DNA of 64,000 nucleotides, taken from JAWCLZ01 sp038850275. Lineage in GTDB: Archaea > Halobacteriota > JAWCLZ01. Made by a program: the position numbers and the translations under genes. Numbering within the stretch: the first letter of the stretch is position 1; each line of letters begins with the position of its first letter. The DNA lies in the NCBI GenBank assembly GCA_038850275.1, contig JAWCLZ010000006.1, forward strand, positions 22,331-86,330. Direction: 5' to 3'. Under the pieces are notes generated by a model. It made no database searches and was not told where the DNA came from. It saw nothing but the letters and a program-made list of their open reading frames with translations. Shown here piece after piece: positions 44,560 through 52,841 of this stretch.

Positions 44560-45234
44560 ATGGATTTCGAAGTTTTATATAGACCCACTTATAGTTTACT
44601 GGAGATCCGCCTCAATTTAAATGAAGCAGTCCAAGCTGAAGCAGGTGCAATGGTATATATGTCCCCCACTATTGAGATTCAAACTCAAATGAAAGGAGGC
44701 TTTTTAAGTGCAATCTCAAGGAGCATGTTAGGCGGGGAATCGCTGTTCATTAATACCTTCAAGGCAACTGGAGGCAAGGGAGAACTAGGCCTAGCTCCAG
44801 CATACTCAGGGGATATAATCCATCATAAGTTGCTTGGCGAGAATCTATATGTGCAGAGTGGGAGCTATATTGCTTCTTCACCTGAGATTGAAATTGAGAC
44901 GAGATGGGGAGGGGCAAAGTCATTTTTCTCGCGCGAGGGACTCTTTCTGCTGAAGATGAAAGGAACTGGGGATGTTTTCCTTTCTAGCTTTGGTGCTATT
45001 CACGTGAAGGAACTGAAGAACGAGCGCTTCACCATTGATACTGGGCACATGGTTGCATTCACAGAAGGCCTTGACTATAGTGTGAAGAGAGTTGGCGAGC
45101 TAAAGTCAACATTGCTAAGTGGCGAGGGACTAGTGGCTGAATTTCGCGGTACTGGTAAATTATATATTCAAACTCGAAACGTGGAATCATTTGCAAATTG
45201 GCTATTTCCATTTCTACCAATGAGAGAAAGATAA
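44560..45234 (+). CDS. AIM24-family protein
   Basis: A 224-aa protein of the AIM24/TIGR00266 family. Family features are the opening Y-x-x-LEIRLN, EAGAMVYMSP, GGFLSAISRSMLGGESLF, GELGLAPAYSGDI and the repeat-like beta strands with LLKMKGTGDVFLSSFGAI. The fold is a beta solenoid-like trimer in known structures; function is unknown. The gene is isolated, with about 180 bp of AT-rich DNA upstream. Confidence 0.92.
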   Translation: MDFEVLYRPTYSLLEIRLNLNEAVQAEAGAMVYMSPTIEIQTQMKGGFLSAISRSMLGGESLFINTFKATGGKGELGLAPAYSGDIIHHKLLGENLYVQSGSYIASSPEIEIETRWGGAKSFFSREGLFLLKMKGTGDVFLSSFGAIHVKELKNERFTIDTGHMVAFTEGLDYSVKRVGELKSTLLSGEGLVAEFRGTGKLYIQTRNVESFANWLFPFLPMRER

Positions 45235-45300
45235 AAAATCTATTTCGAGTATGCGAAAAGCAATATCCTAAAATCTTAATATAAAGATAATTTAAAATAT

Positions 45301-45813
45301 TTAAAAATTATACTGTCCTTGTTTCAAGAGATATGGTATTAACCCACCTGAGTTTAAAAGTGCTTGCATGAACTTTGGTATTGGCTTGAACCTATAGTTT
45401 TCATTTCGATTGAGATTTTTAATTATACCCATATCGAAGTCGATCTCAAGCTCATCTCCTTGCTTTACCCTTAAAGCAATACCTCTGCATTCGACCAAGG
45501 GCAATCCTATGTTAAAGGCATTCCTATAGAAGATCCTTGCAAATGACTCTGCAATGATGCAAGTGATTCCACAGGCTTTGATCACCTGCGCTGCTTGCTC
45601 TCTCGATGACCCGCAGCCGAAGTTTTTATCCGCAATTAAAATTGGATTCTCCATCCGCTGTGCATCTATGTAAAAACTTGGATCTATGGCTTCAAAAGCG
45701 TGCACCGCGAGCTTCTTCAGATCAAGTTCATCGTATTTATACTTCCCAGAGATCACTTCATCAGTATTAGTATCCCTAGGGAAGACGCGCAGTACTTTAC
45801 CTTTTATCCTCAT
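45301..45813 (-). CDS. leuD: 3-isopropylmalate dehydratase / homoaconitase small subunit
   Basis: A 170-aa swivelling subunit. It has the family start KVLRVFPRDTNTDEVISGKY, the GCGSSREQA loop and ESFARIFYRNAFNIGLP. The substrate-specificity loop, usually read around GRYL, here is GKYKYDEL, so specificity (isopropylmalate, homoaconitate or methanogen homologues) cannot be read off directly. It lies 5 bp after the large subunit gene. Confidence 0.9.
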   Translation of the reverse strand: MRIKGKVLRVFPRDTNTDEVISGKYKYDELDLKKLAVHAFEAIDPSFYIDAQRMENPILIADKNFGCGSSREQAAQVIKACGITCIIAESFARIFYRNAFNIGLPLVECRGIALRVKQGDELEIDFDMGIIKNLNRNENYRFKPIPKFMQALLNSGGLIPYLLKQGQYNF

Positions 45814-45818
45814 TTATC

Positions 45819-47087
45819 TCACCCCATGTAATCCCTAGGATCGGTTATTTTACCCATTATAGCTGAAACCGCTGCAGTTGCAGGACTGCAGAGGTAAATC
45901 TCAGCCTTGTCATTACCCATTCTGCCCTTGAAATTGCGATTCTGAGTGGAGAGCACTCTCTCTCCATCGCCGAGTGCAACTGTTCTACCAATGCAAAATC
46001 CGCAACTTGGGGCACCAATTAAAGCTCCTGCTTTAACTAGAGTTTGAATTATTCCCTCTTGCATTGCTTTATATAAAATATTTCTACTTGCTGGATATAC
46101 CATCAAGCGCGTGTTTGGATTAACTTTTTTTCCCTTTAAAATTTTAGCTGCAATTCTAAGGTCACTCAGCCTACCATTTGTACACGAGCCAATGCAAACT
46201 TGATCAAGCTCAACATTGGAGAGCTCTCTAGCGGTCTTTACCTTATCAACTCGATGTGGACAAGCAACCAGTGGTTCAAGTTTGTCTACTGAGACCTCAA
46301 TTTCATCTACATAAACTGCATTCTCATCTGGCTCAAGAGGTTGATATTCTTGAGCTCTTCCATATTCTTTGAGAAAAGCTCTAACCTTTTCATCTGCTTT
46401 ACATAGTCCCAGTTTAGCACCTGCTTCAACTGCCATATTGCTGAGCACCAGTCTTTCCTCTACATCCATCCTATCCACGGTCTCCCCTAGAAATTCCATT
46501 GATTTATAATCTGCACCATCCGCTCCAATGATGCTAACTATTTTCAAGAAAACATCTTTTGAGTATACATATCTTGGAAGTCTTCCATTGATATTGATCT
46601 TCAAACTCTCAGGTACTTTAAACCAAGTCTTGCCATATACAAAAACCGCTGCAATATCAGTGGAGCCAAGTCCAGTTGCAAATGCCCCCAGTGCACCGTG
46701 GGTGCAAGTATGGGAATCAGCGCCCACAATTACTTTATATGGCGCTGCATATTTTTCAATAACAATTTGATGGCAAATGCCATCTCCATTTTCAAAAAAA
46801 GGAATGTTATTCTCTCTAGCGAAATTCCTCATCATGCTATGCACATTTGAAATCTTCTCGCTGGGGGAGGGTATAGCATGGTCGCATATCCCAATTACCT
46901 TATTGCTATCAAAAACGCGGCGAGTTTTAAAACCAGATTCCATCTGTTGAATCGCAAGGGGCATTGTGCCATCGTGGGCAAAAGCAAGGTCAACTTCGCA
47001 TACAATTAAATCGCCAGGGGTAACTTCTCTTCCTAATTTCTTAGAAAGAATTTTCTCAGCCATCGTCTTACCATTAGCATTGCCCAT
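45819..47087 (-). CDS. leuC: 3-isopropylmalate dehydratase / homoaconitase large subunit
   Basis: A protein of about 422 aa in the aconitase family. The [4Fe-4S] cysteines are in CIGSCTNGRLSDLR and PSCGFCIGR. VGADSHTCTHGALGAFATG is the hallmark of the archaeal LeuC/HacA group. With LeuD it forms the isomerase of leucine synthesis or of 2-oxo-acid chain elongation. ATG 47087 starts MGNANGKTMAEKIL; the in-frame GTG 47096 is an alternative. Confidence 0.92.
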   Translation of the reverse strand: MGNANGKTMAEKILSKKLGREVTPGDLIVCEVDLAFAHDGTMPLAIQQMESGFKTRRVFDSNKVIGICDHAIPSPSEKISNVHSMMRNFARENNIPFFENGDGICHQIVIEKYAAPYKVIVGADSHTCTHGALGAFATGLGSTDIAAVFVYGKTWFKVPESLKININGRLPRYVYSKDVFLKIVSIIGADGADYKSMEFLGETVDRMDVEERLVLSNMAVEAGAKLGLCKADEKVRAFLKEYGRAQEYQPLEPDENAVYVDEIEVSVDKLEPLVACPHRVDKVKTARELSNVELDQVCIGSCTNGRLSDLRIAAKILKGKKVNPNTRLMVYPASRNILYKAMQEGIIQTLVKAGALIGAPSCGFCIGRTVALGDGERVLSTQNRNFKGRMGNDKAEIYLCSPATAAVSAIMGKITDPRDYMG

Positions 47088-47165
47088 TGTTATCACTGCT
47101 CCTCAAATCTATATTGCAGCTATTTAATAATAACTTTATATATCAAGAGATAGGATTTGGAAAAT

Positions 47166-47657
47166 GTGAAGATCAAAGTCCTAGGCTGTGGAAACATCCT
47201 TTCAAGCGATGAAGGAGTTGGAATACATATCATAAGAAGGCTCCGCGACCTAAAGCTTCCTCGAAATGTGGAGATAGTGGACGCGGGAGAAGGGGGCATT
47301 GCAATTCTTGATTTAATTAAAGATGCCAAAAAAGTGATCATAGCTGATGCAATAACAACAGTGGATGGAGAAGTTGGAGAGGTTTATCGATTTGATGATA
47401 GAGATTTGCTCAATAGAGATACATCCACAATTTCCTTCCACAATTTAAATCTCGGGGATATCATTAAAGTTGGAGAAATTATACAACCCGAGGCAATGCC
47501 AGAGGAAATAGTGGTCTTCGGTATAGAAGTTGAAAGCGATGAAACATTTGGCACGGAATTAAGCCCTAGGGTAAGAGCAAGTGTGCCAATTGTGGTGGAA
47601 ATGATACTAGCTGAAATAAAAAGAATGAATGAAGAACTAGAGCAGAGGCTGAGATGA
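47166..47657 (+). CDS. Hydrogenase maturation protease (second copy)
   Basis: A 163-aa endopeptidase of the HycI family, with VLGCGNILSSDEGVG and VIIADAITTV carrying the metal-binding acids, and a family-typical NLNLGDI and EIVVFGIEVE. TTTATATAT at 47135-47143 is about 27 bp before GTG 47166, pointing to a leaderless start; an in-frame TTG 47157 is possible. Two such proteases imply at least two hydrogenases in the organism, since each protease is usually specific to one. Confidence 0.87.
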   Translation: MKIKVLGCGNILSSDEGVGIHIIRRLRDLKLPRNVEIVDAGEGGIAILDLIKDAKKVIIADAITTVDGEVGEVYRFDDRDLLNRDTSTISFHNLNLGDIIKVGEIIQPEAMPEEIVVFGIEVESDETFGTELSPRVRASVPIVVEMILAEIKRMNEELEQRLR

Positions 47658-47658
47658 G

Positions 47659-48102
47659 ATGAAAAAAGTTGCCGTTGGAGGCACATTTGATCCAATTCAC
47701 GAGGGACATAAAGCCCTGCTTAAGAAAGCCTTCGAGCTTGGAGAGGTATACATTGGCTTAACTTCTGATGAAATGGTCAAGCACAAGGGCCACGAGGTAA
47801 GGCCCTTTAAAGAGCGATATGAAAATCTTAAGCGATTCATAGAGACCACATTTCAGAAACAGGCAGTCATAAGGGAGATTAACAAGCCATTTGGCAATAC
47901 AACCTCGGAACACTATGATTACATAGTTGTATCACCTGAGACCTATCCCGTTGCTTTAAAGATAAATCAAATACGCAGGGAAAAAAACCTTCCGCCAATT
48001 GAGATCGTCAAAATAGATTTCGTGCTAGCTGAAAATGGAAAGCCAATTTCTTCAACACGTATACGGGAGGGAAAGATAGGGCTGAGGGGGGAATTGCTTT
48101 GA
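47659..48102 (+). CDS. coaD: Pantetheine-phosphate adenylyltransferase, archaeal type
   Basis: A 147-aa nucleotidyltransferase. VGGTFDPIHEGHKALL is the substrate/ATP motif and ISSTRIREGKI the second ATP motif (ISSTxIR). It makes dephospho-CoA. It belongs to the archaeal COG1019 type, unlike bacterial CoaD in length and details. It starts two bases after the upstream stop and overlaps the next gene by 4 bp, so the three genes are one operon. Confidence 0.93.
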   Translation: MKKVAVGGTFDPIHEGHKALLKKAFELGEVYIGLTSDEMVKHKGHEVRPFKERYENLKRFIETTFQKQAVIREINKPFGNTTSEHYDYIVVSPETYPVALKINQIRREKNLPPIEIVKIDFVLAENGKPISSTRIREGKIGLRGELL

Positions 48103-48635
48103 AAGTCGCGGCTGGAACAGTAAATCCAGTGAAAATTCAAGCCATAAAAAATGTTTTTTCCAAGATTTTCAGAGACGTGGAAGTTATCCCTGTTCCAGTG
48201 GATTCAAAAGTTGGAAGCGAGCCATTTAACAGCGAGGTAATTAAGGGTGCAATCGAGAGAGCTAAGCAAGCATATGAAAGCAGAGTGGATTTAGCGATTG
48301 GAATTGAAGCTGGGCTATTCAGGAATCCCTATACCATATCAGGGTACTTAGATATACAGTACTGTGCAATTTACGATGGCGAGAGAATAACAATTGGATG
48401 CGGCGCTGGATTTGAATATCCTAAGAAAGTGATTGAGAGGGTTTTGAGGGAGAAAAAAGAGATAGGTACAGTAATGGAGGAACTAACAGGAATAAAAGAT
48501 ATAGGTGAAACAATAGGTTCAATAGGCTATTTATCAAAAGGAATATTGAATCGCATCACGCTAACTGAGCAAGCAATTTTAATGGCGCTCATACCAAGGC
48601 TGAATAATAAGATATATTTTGAGGATATAGAATAG
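48099..48635 (+). CDS. DUF84 / inosine-xanthosine triphosphatase (YjjX family)
   Basis: A 178-aa NTPase with the family start AAGTVNPVKIQAIKNVF, the DLAIGIEAGL motif and GSIGYLSKGILNR. Family members hydrolyse non-canonical purine triphosphates (ITP, XTP) to protect nucleic acids. The start is TTG 48099, overlapping the coaD stop and preceded by GGGGG. It ends the operon; a repeat and a strong hairpin follow. Confidence 0.88.
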   Translation: MKVAAGTVNPVKIQAIKNVFSKIFRDVEVIPVPVDSKVGSEPFNSEVIKGAIERAKQAYESRVDLAIGIEAGLFRNPYTISGYLDIQYCAIYDGERITIGCGAGFEYPKKVIERVLREKKEIGTVMEELTGIKDIGETIGSIGYLSKGILNRITLTEQAILMALIPRLNNKIYFEDIE

Positions 48636-48639
48636 GGGA

Positions 48640-48690
48640 GAAAGGAAGCAAAAAAGTTAGAATAGAGAGAAAAGAAGCAAAAAAGTTAGA
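48640..48690. repeat. Imperfect tandem duplication, 29-bp period
   Basis: Two copies of GAAAGGAAGCAAAAAAGTTA (then GA), at 48640-48661 and 48669-48690, differ by one base. They lie in the purine-rich spacer after the DUF84 gene. Confidence 0.85.
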
Positions 48691-48719
48691 AAGGATAGAA
48701 GGTAGAAAAAATTGGAATA

Positions 48720-48765
48720 ACTTGAGATTGGGAGAAAAATAAAATATTTTTCCCAATCTCCAAGT
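48720..48765. terminator. Long imperfect hairpin downstream of the DUF84 gene
   Basis: ACTTG-AGATTGGG pairs with CCCAATCT-C-CAAGT (one bulge), and inside AAAAATA pairs with TATTTTT around a 3-nt loop. Together there are about 20 paired bases in 46 nt. It lies between the coaD operon and trm5, fitting an end-of-transcript structure or a small mobile remnant. No strong T-run follows on the plus strand. Confidence 0.5.
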
Positions 48766-48849
48766 GAATGATAGGGGGGAGACCCAAAAAGATTAATAGA
48801 CATTCTCATATTTAAGCATTTTGAATCAAAGCTGTTGAGATTGAATGAT

Positions 48850-49818
48850 ATGAGAAGGTCTTTAGCTGTAAAGGTACCAAAGGAAGAGGGCGAGAGAACG
48901 AGAACCCTGCTTTTGAAACTTGGTTTAATTGATAGCGAATTAAAGATCAAAAGCGATGAAAAGTATCTATATATCCCTATATCCAAGTCAAGTCCAGATC
49001 TCCAGGTCGAGATAATTGAAATGGAATTTGATAAAGCTAGGAAGCGCAAGCAAATAGAGGATATAATTGGCTTCTCCCCGGGATTTGAGGTAATAGGGGA
49101 TATAGCGATTACTGAATACGAAAGCGAGGAGATAGCTAAAGCAATTATGGAAGTGCATAAGGGAATAAAAACCGTGCTATATCCATTAACACCAGTAAGT
49201 GGAGAATATAGACTTCGGGAGTATAAAATCCTAGCTGGAGAGCCAAGGACGAAAACCATATATCGGGAATATGGATGCATCTTCGAGGTCGATATAGCAA
49301 GGGTATACTTTAGCCCTCGTTTATCCACCGAGCGCCATAGAGTAGTTGAGCAAGTGGAGAAGTGGGAAACTGCTGTGGATATGTTTGCAGGCGCGGGTAC
49401 ATTTGCAATTCAAATTGCAAAGAAGGCACGAATGGTATATGCTGTTGATAAAAACCCAGAGGCAATAAAATTTCTGGAGAGAAATATCGCTTTAAACAAG
49501 CTTAACAACGTGGAAGTTATACTTGGAGATATACGCGAAGTAGCACCTAAGCTCAGGGGTACTGCGGATAGGATAATAATGAACCTGCCTCACTCTGCAC
49601 ATGAATTTCTAGGGGAGGCAATGCAGATTGCTAAAGAGAAATGCATTGTTCATTATTATGCAATTAGCCATGTGGATGATCTATTCCAAAGCGCGAGAGA
49701 GCACATTGAAAAAGCAGCAAGTGCGAGTAAAAGAAGGATGGAGATATTGAATGAAAGAATAGTCCGGCCATATGCACCCTATAAATATACCATCTGCATC
49801 GATTTCAAAGTTTTTTAA
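48850..49818 (+). CDS. trm5: tRNA (guanine37-N1)-methyltransferase Trm5
   Basis: A protein of about 322 aa that makes m1G37 next to the anticodon. Signs are the N-terminal domain with GFEVIGDIAI, the linking motif VYFSPRLSTERHR, the SAM loop DMFAGAGTFAI, and the catalytic NLPHSAHEFL. It is the archaeal-eukaryal Trm5, not bacterial TrmD. The ATG at 48850 is the first ATG of the conserved sequence; TTG 48835 upstream is also in frame. Confidence 0.93.
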   Translation: MRRSLAVKVPKEEGERTRTLLLKLGLIDSELKIKSDEKYLYIPISKSSPDLQVEIIEMEFDKARKRKQIEDIIGFSPGFEVIGDIAITEYESEEIAKAIMEVHKGIKTVLYPLTPVSGEYRLREYKILAGEPRTKTIYREYGCIFEVDIARVYFSPRLSTERHRVVEQVEKWETAVDMFAGAGTFAIQIAKKARMVYAVDKNPEAIKFLERNIALNKLNNVEVILGDIREVAPKLRGTADRIIMNLPHSAHEFLGEAMQIAKEKCIVHYYAISHVDDLFQSAREHIEKAASASKRRMEILNERIVRPYAPYKYTICIDFKVF

Positions 49819-49862
49819 AATTTTAAATTAAAAATTAAAAAGAAAATCTTTGATATTTTCCC

Positions 49863-50537
49863 TTACTGCTTTTTAATCTCAAATGCCCTACTGTTTTCAA
49901 TATTTACTTCAACAAGTAACCCGCTTTTAATCATTTCAGCCAAAATCCTTCTAATCTTAGAATCCTTTCGCTTGTTGTAAGCGCCCTTTCCATAATATGC
50001 TAGAGCGATTTCCCTCACCCTCATAGGAGCCTTTGCATTTGAGAGGATATCAATTATCCTCAGCTTTTCATCATCGATTGGAGGAGAAATCATTCGCTCT
50101 TTTACCTCTGGCATTGCTAAGCCCGCTAGTTGTTCAGTTGGGACTTGAGGCTGAGCTATTTGCGGGTCTAACTGCGCTGTCTCTGATGTTTGAGTTTTTA
50201 TCTCTAGCTTTATTTCCATTGGCTCTGTTTTTATCTCCATTGGCTCTGCCTGCAGAGCCTCTCGCGGTGCCCAAGTTTCAAGCGCTGGCTTAGCTTCAAC
50301 TGCTGCTTGGACTTGCTCTATTTCTATTTCAATCGCTGGCTCTGGAATTTCTTTTTCACTCAAGCTGGGGTCTGTCTCGACTTGGTTCAGCCTAGATGGA
50401 ATAGATATATTTTCGCCTCCGTCAGATATTTCCTGTTGGTAGTTATCTTTGCTATCTCCACTTCGCTTGACCTTTGCATGCCATCTATAGAGACCGAGAG
50501 CAGTTAGCGTTGCAGCAACTGCGAATATCTCATACAT
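49863..50537 (-). CDS. Membrane-tethered winged-helix protein with repetitive linker
   Basis: A 224-aa protein with a short N-terminal hydrophobic segment (about 3-18), a long acidic Pro/Glu/Gln-rich linker (about 30-150) and a C-terminal winged-helix-like domain (about 153-222; MRVREIALAYYGKG then IRRILAEMIKSGLL). The linker repeats EPMEIK in tandem (7-residue unit). It may tether a DNA-binding head to the membrane. It is the third such membrane-linked winged helix in the window. Confidence 0.65.
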   Translation of the reverse strand: MYEIFAVAATLTALGLYRWHAKVKRSGDSKDNYQQEISDGGENISIPSRLNQVETDPSLSEKEIPEPAIEIEIEQVQAAVEAKPALETWAPREALQAEPMEIKTEPMEIKLEIKTQTSETAQLDPQIAQPQVPTEQLAGLAMPEVKERMISPPIDDEKLRIIDILSNAKAPMRVREIALAYYGKGAYNKRKDSKIRRILAEMIKSGLLVEVNIENSRAFEIKKQ

Positions 50538-50626
50538 TCTAATCCACCCCCAAAAGCTAATATGAATTACTTTTATATAAATTTTATGTATGTAAAATCA
50601 ATTTTTATTTAGAAAATATAGAATTC

Positions 50627-51811
50627 TCATCCAGATATTCTAAAAGGAAGCCTTGCATCTCTGGGAATGCTCTTGATATATTTTTCACGAAACATAGACT
50701 GGCGCATCAAGCAAGACTTTGCAGTCCTAGAATAGGCTTTGTGACTGGCAAATTTACTCCAAATAGCCTTCAATGCTTCTTCTCTAACATTACCAAAGGA
50801 AAGGGGAGTATAAGCACAGGGTAAAACTTCACCAGTTGGGGTTATATGAATCCATTTTCTACCTGCAAAGCACCCAAACATCTCAGGTCCCAAGATATAT
50901 GGGAAAGCTGTCACCCTAGGACCTTGGCTGAGTTTGTTCTTTGCAATATGGAATTCCTTCAATCGCTCTATATCGCGATCCGTTAAAACTTCAGTATCAC
51001 GCGAGAGCCACCTACCAACTGCTACGATCTCGTATAAAGAGAGTTCGTGCACACCAAGGCTAGAGCCAAGTTCATAGAAAGCTTCTAAATCTTCAATGTT
51101 ATATGGCGATACCACCACGAATAAATCAACCAACAATCCAGCTTTAATTGCGTTTTTAATCCCCTCAACTGCGTCTTGGAAAACGCCTTTTCTTCCTCTA
51201 ATTCGATCGTGCACTTCTTCATAGGGCGAGTCTAAGCTAATTCTAATTGCATAGAGACCTGCTTCTTTAAGCTGCTTTGCTCTTTCAAAGGTTAAATCAA
51301 ATCCACTTGCAAAAGCCGCCGCAATCGCTTTATCTTTATCCACATGTTTAATCATAGCTTCTAAATCTCGCCGGAAAAGTGGCTCCCCTCCATCAAATGT
51401 AATTAAATAGCAGCCGAGTTCGAGAGCTTGATCTATTATACTCTTTATCTCTTTAAGCTCAAGTTCATTTCCAGATCCCATGCCAGCTGCACTGCAATGA
51501 ATGCAATTATTGGGACAACTTGAAGTGATTCCAATTGAAACTTGCTCGGGCACTCGCTTTTTCAATGCAGCTGAAACCTGAGCCGATATCAATCGATTGA
51601 AAGCTCCGCTTGGAATTGGAGGTATCCAAGTTGAGAATATGATCTGTTCTCCTATTGAGATTGATTTTTCCTGAGAAAACATTTTATTTGCACGGGATAA
51701 AAAAGATGCAGCTGGATATGAGAGCACACCTCTAGGTATGAGCTTCACTTTATCATTTAAAATCTTCAAATCGATTTTCAAAAGCGGACTTTCATATATT
51801 CTTTTTTCCAA
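50627..51811 (-). CDS. Radical SAM protein adjoining polyprenyl synthase
   Basis: A 394-aa radical SAM enzyme. The cluster motif is CPNNCIHC (C-x3-C-x2-C, near residue 106), followed by FDGGEPLFR and ISLDSP. The C-terminal part has CFAGRKWIHITPTGEVLPC, similar to a SPASM/twitch region, with more cysteines at the end. Its start overlaps the polyprenyl synthase gene by 34 bp, implying a shared pathway. Prenyl-lipid or prenyl-cofactor modification is a reasonable hypothesis; peptide modification is the alternative. Confidence 0.82.
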   Translation of the reverse strand: MEKRIYESPLLKIDLKILNDKVKLIPRGVLSYPAASFLSRANKMFSQEKSISIGEQIIFSTWIPPIPSGAFNRLISAQVSAALKKRVPEQVSIGITSSCPNNCIHCSAAGMGSGNELELKEIKSIIDQALELGCYLITFDGGEPLFRRDLEAMIKHVDKDKAIAAAFASGFDLTFERAKQLKEAGLYAIRISLDSPYEEVHDRIRGRKGVFQDAVEGIKNAIKAGLLVDLFVVVSPYNIEDLEAFYELGSSLGVHELSLYEIVAVGRWLSRDTEVLTDRDIERLKEFHIAKNKLSQGPRVTAFPYILGPEMFGCFAGRKWIHITPTGEVLPCAYTPLSFGNVREEALKAIWSKFASHKAYSRTAKSCLMRQSMFREKYIKSIPRDARLPFRISG

Positions 51812-52641
51812 TCAAATCCCTCAAGCATATGAATGGTCAATAAATCCACAATATTCAATAACTTTTGCTTCGCTTCACTTTCGCTGAATAAGTCTAGCTG
51901 CTGCTTGGCCAAATTGGAGTGCTCTCTCACAGCTTCAACAATGGTTTTTGTTACTTCAGCTGGTGAATTTGCGCTTGAAAGAAAATTGAACTTTTGGATT
52001 TCATGGTTTTCAAAAAATTCCAGTAAATCATCGACCATTTGATAGGCAATTCCCAGCTCAGTTCCATAGCTCGCGAGGCTCTCTACTAGAGAATCTCTAC
52101 CTCGTCGAGCTATCATTCCACCAATGGAGGCTGAGGCTGAGAATAAGGCTGCAGTTTTTTTGGATATGCATTCATAGTAATCAGAAATTTTATTCACGTG
52201 CTTCTTCAAGTCGAGAATCTCACCCTCGCTCATCAAAAGTCCAGCTTTAGCGAACTCTCGAACAATTATCTTTTCATAGCTCGAAATTAACTCCACAGCC
52301 TTTGAAATTAAAAGATCGCTGCAGAGCAATGCTAATTCTGGGCCGAATTGTACATATGCACTTGGCTTCCCTCTTCTACTTTTACCTCTATCTAAAATAT
52401 CATCTTGAATCAATGAAACTGTATGCACAAGTTCTATCGCAAGAGCAGCATTTATGGCGTCCTCAGAATTACCGTTACATATTTCTGTGGAGAGTAAAAC
52501 AATCACAGGCCTACTTCTCTTTCCTCCCCTCAATAGAACATATTCTATAATTTGCCTTATCTCAGGTTCAACTTCGAGCTTTTTCACGAGTTCACTTAAG
52601 CTCTCATTTACAACTTTATATTCTTTCCAATTTGTGATCAT
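51778..52641 (-). CDS. Polyprenyl diphosphate synthase
   Basis: A 287-aa trans-isoprenyl diphosphate synthase. The first Asp-rich motif is QDDILDRGKSRRG with DDxxD; the second is YQMVDDLLEF, DDxxE instead of the usual DDxxD. The start of the conserved core is GGKRSRPVIVLL. Chain length cannot be read safely: the residues before the first motif (IELVHTVSLI) are smaller than in short-chain enzymes, which favours a longer product. It is coupled to the radical SAM gene. Confidence 0.87.
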   Translation of the reverse strand: MITNWKEYKVVNESLSELVKKLEVEPEIRQIIEYVLLRGGKRSRPVIVLLSTEICNGNSEDAINAALAIELVHTVSLIQDDILDRGKSRRGKPSAYVQFGPELALLCSDLLISKAVELISSYEKIIVREFAKAGLLMSEGEILDLKKHVNKISDYYECISKKTAALFSASASIGGMIARRGRDSLVESLASYGTELGIAYQMVDDLLEFFENHEIQKFNFLSSANSPAEVTKTIVEAVREHSNLAKQQLDLFSESEAKQKLLNIVDLLTIHMLEGFDWKKEYMKVRF

Positions 52642-52841
52642 TTTTATACAAGAGAAATTAAATCCTTATTAGCTTTAAACATATTTATCTTAATTTTAAA
52701 TATAATTATTGATATTCTAATGGAAAGGTTTATTATTTCTTAAACCATAAGAACTATGGGTTCAGGGCTGGGCTTAAATCATATCCTGTAAATAATTCGC
52801 TCTTCCCATTGCTCTGAGCACCATCATTATTTGGTGAAAAC

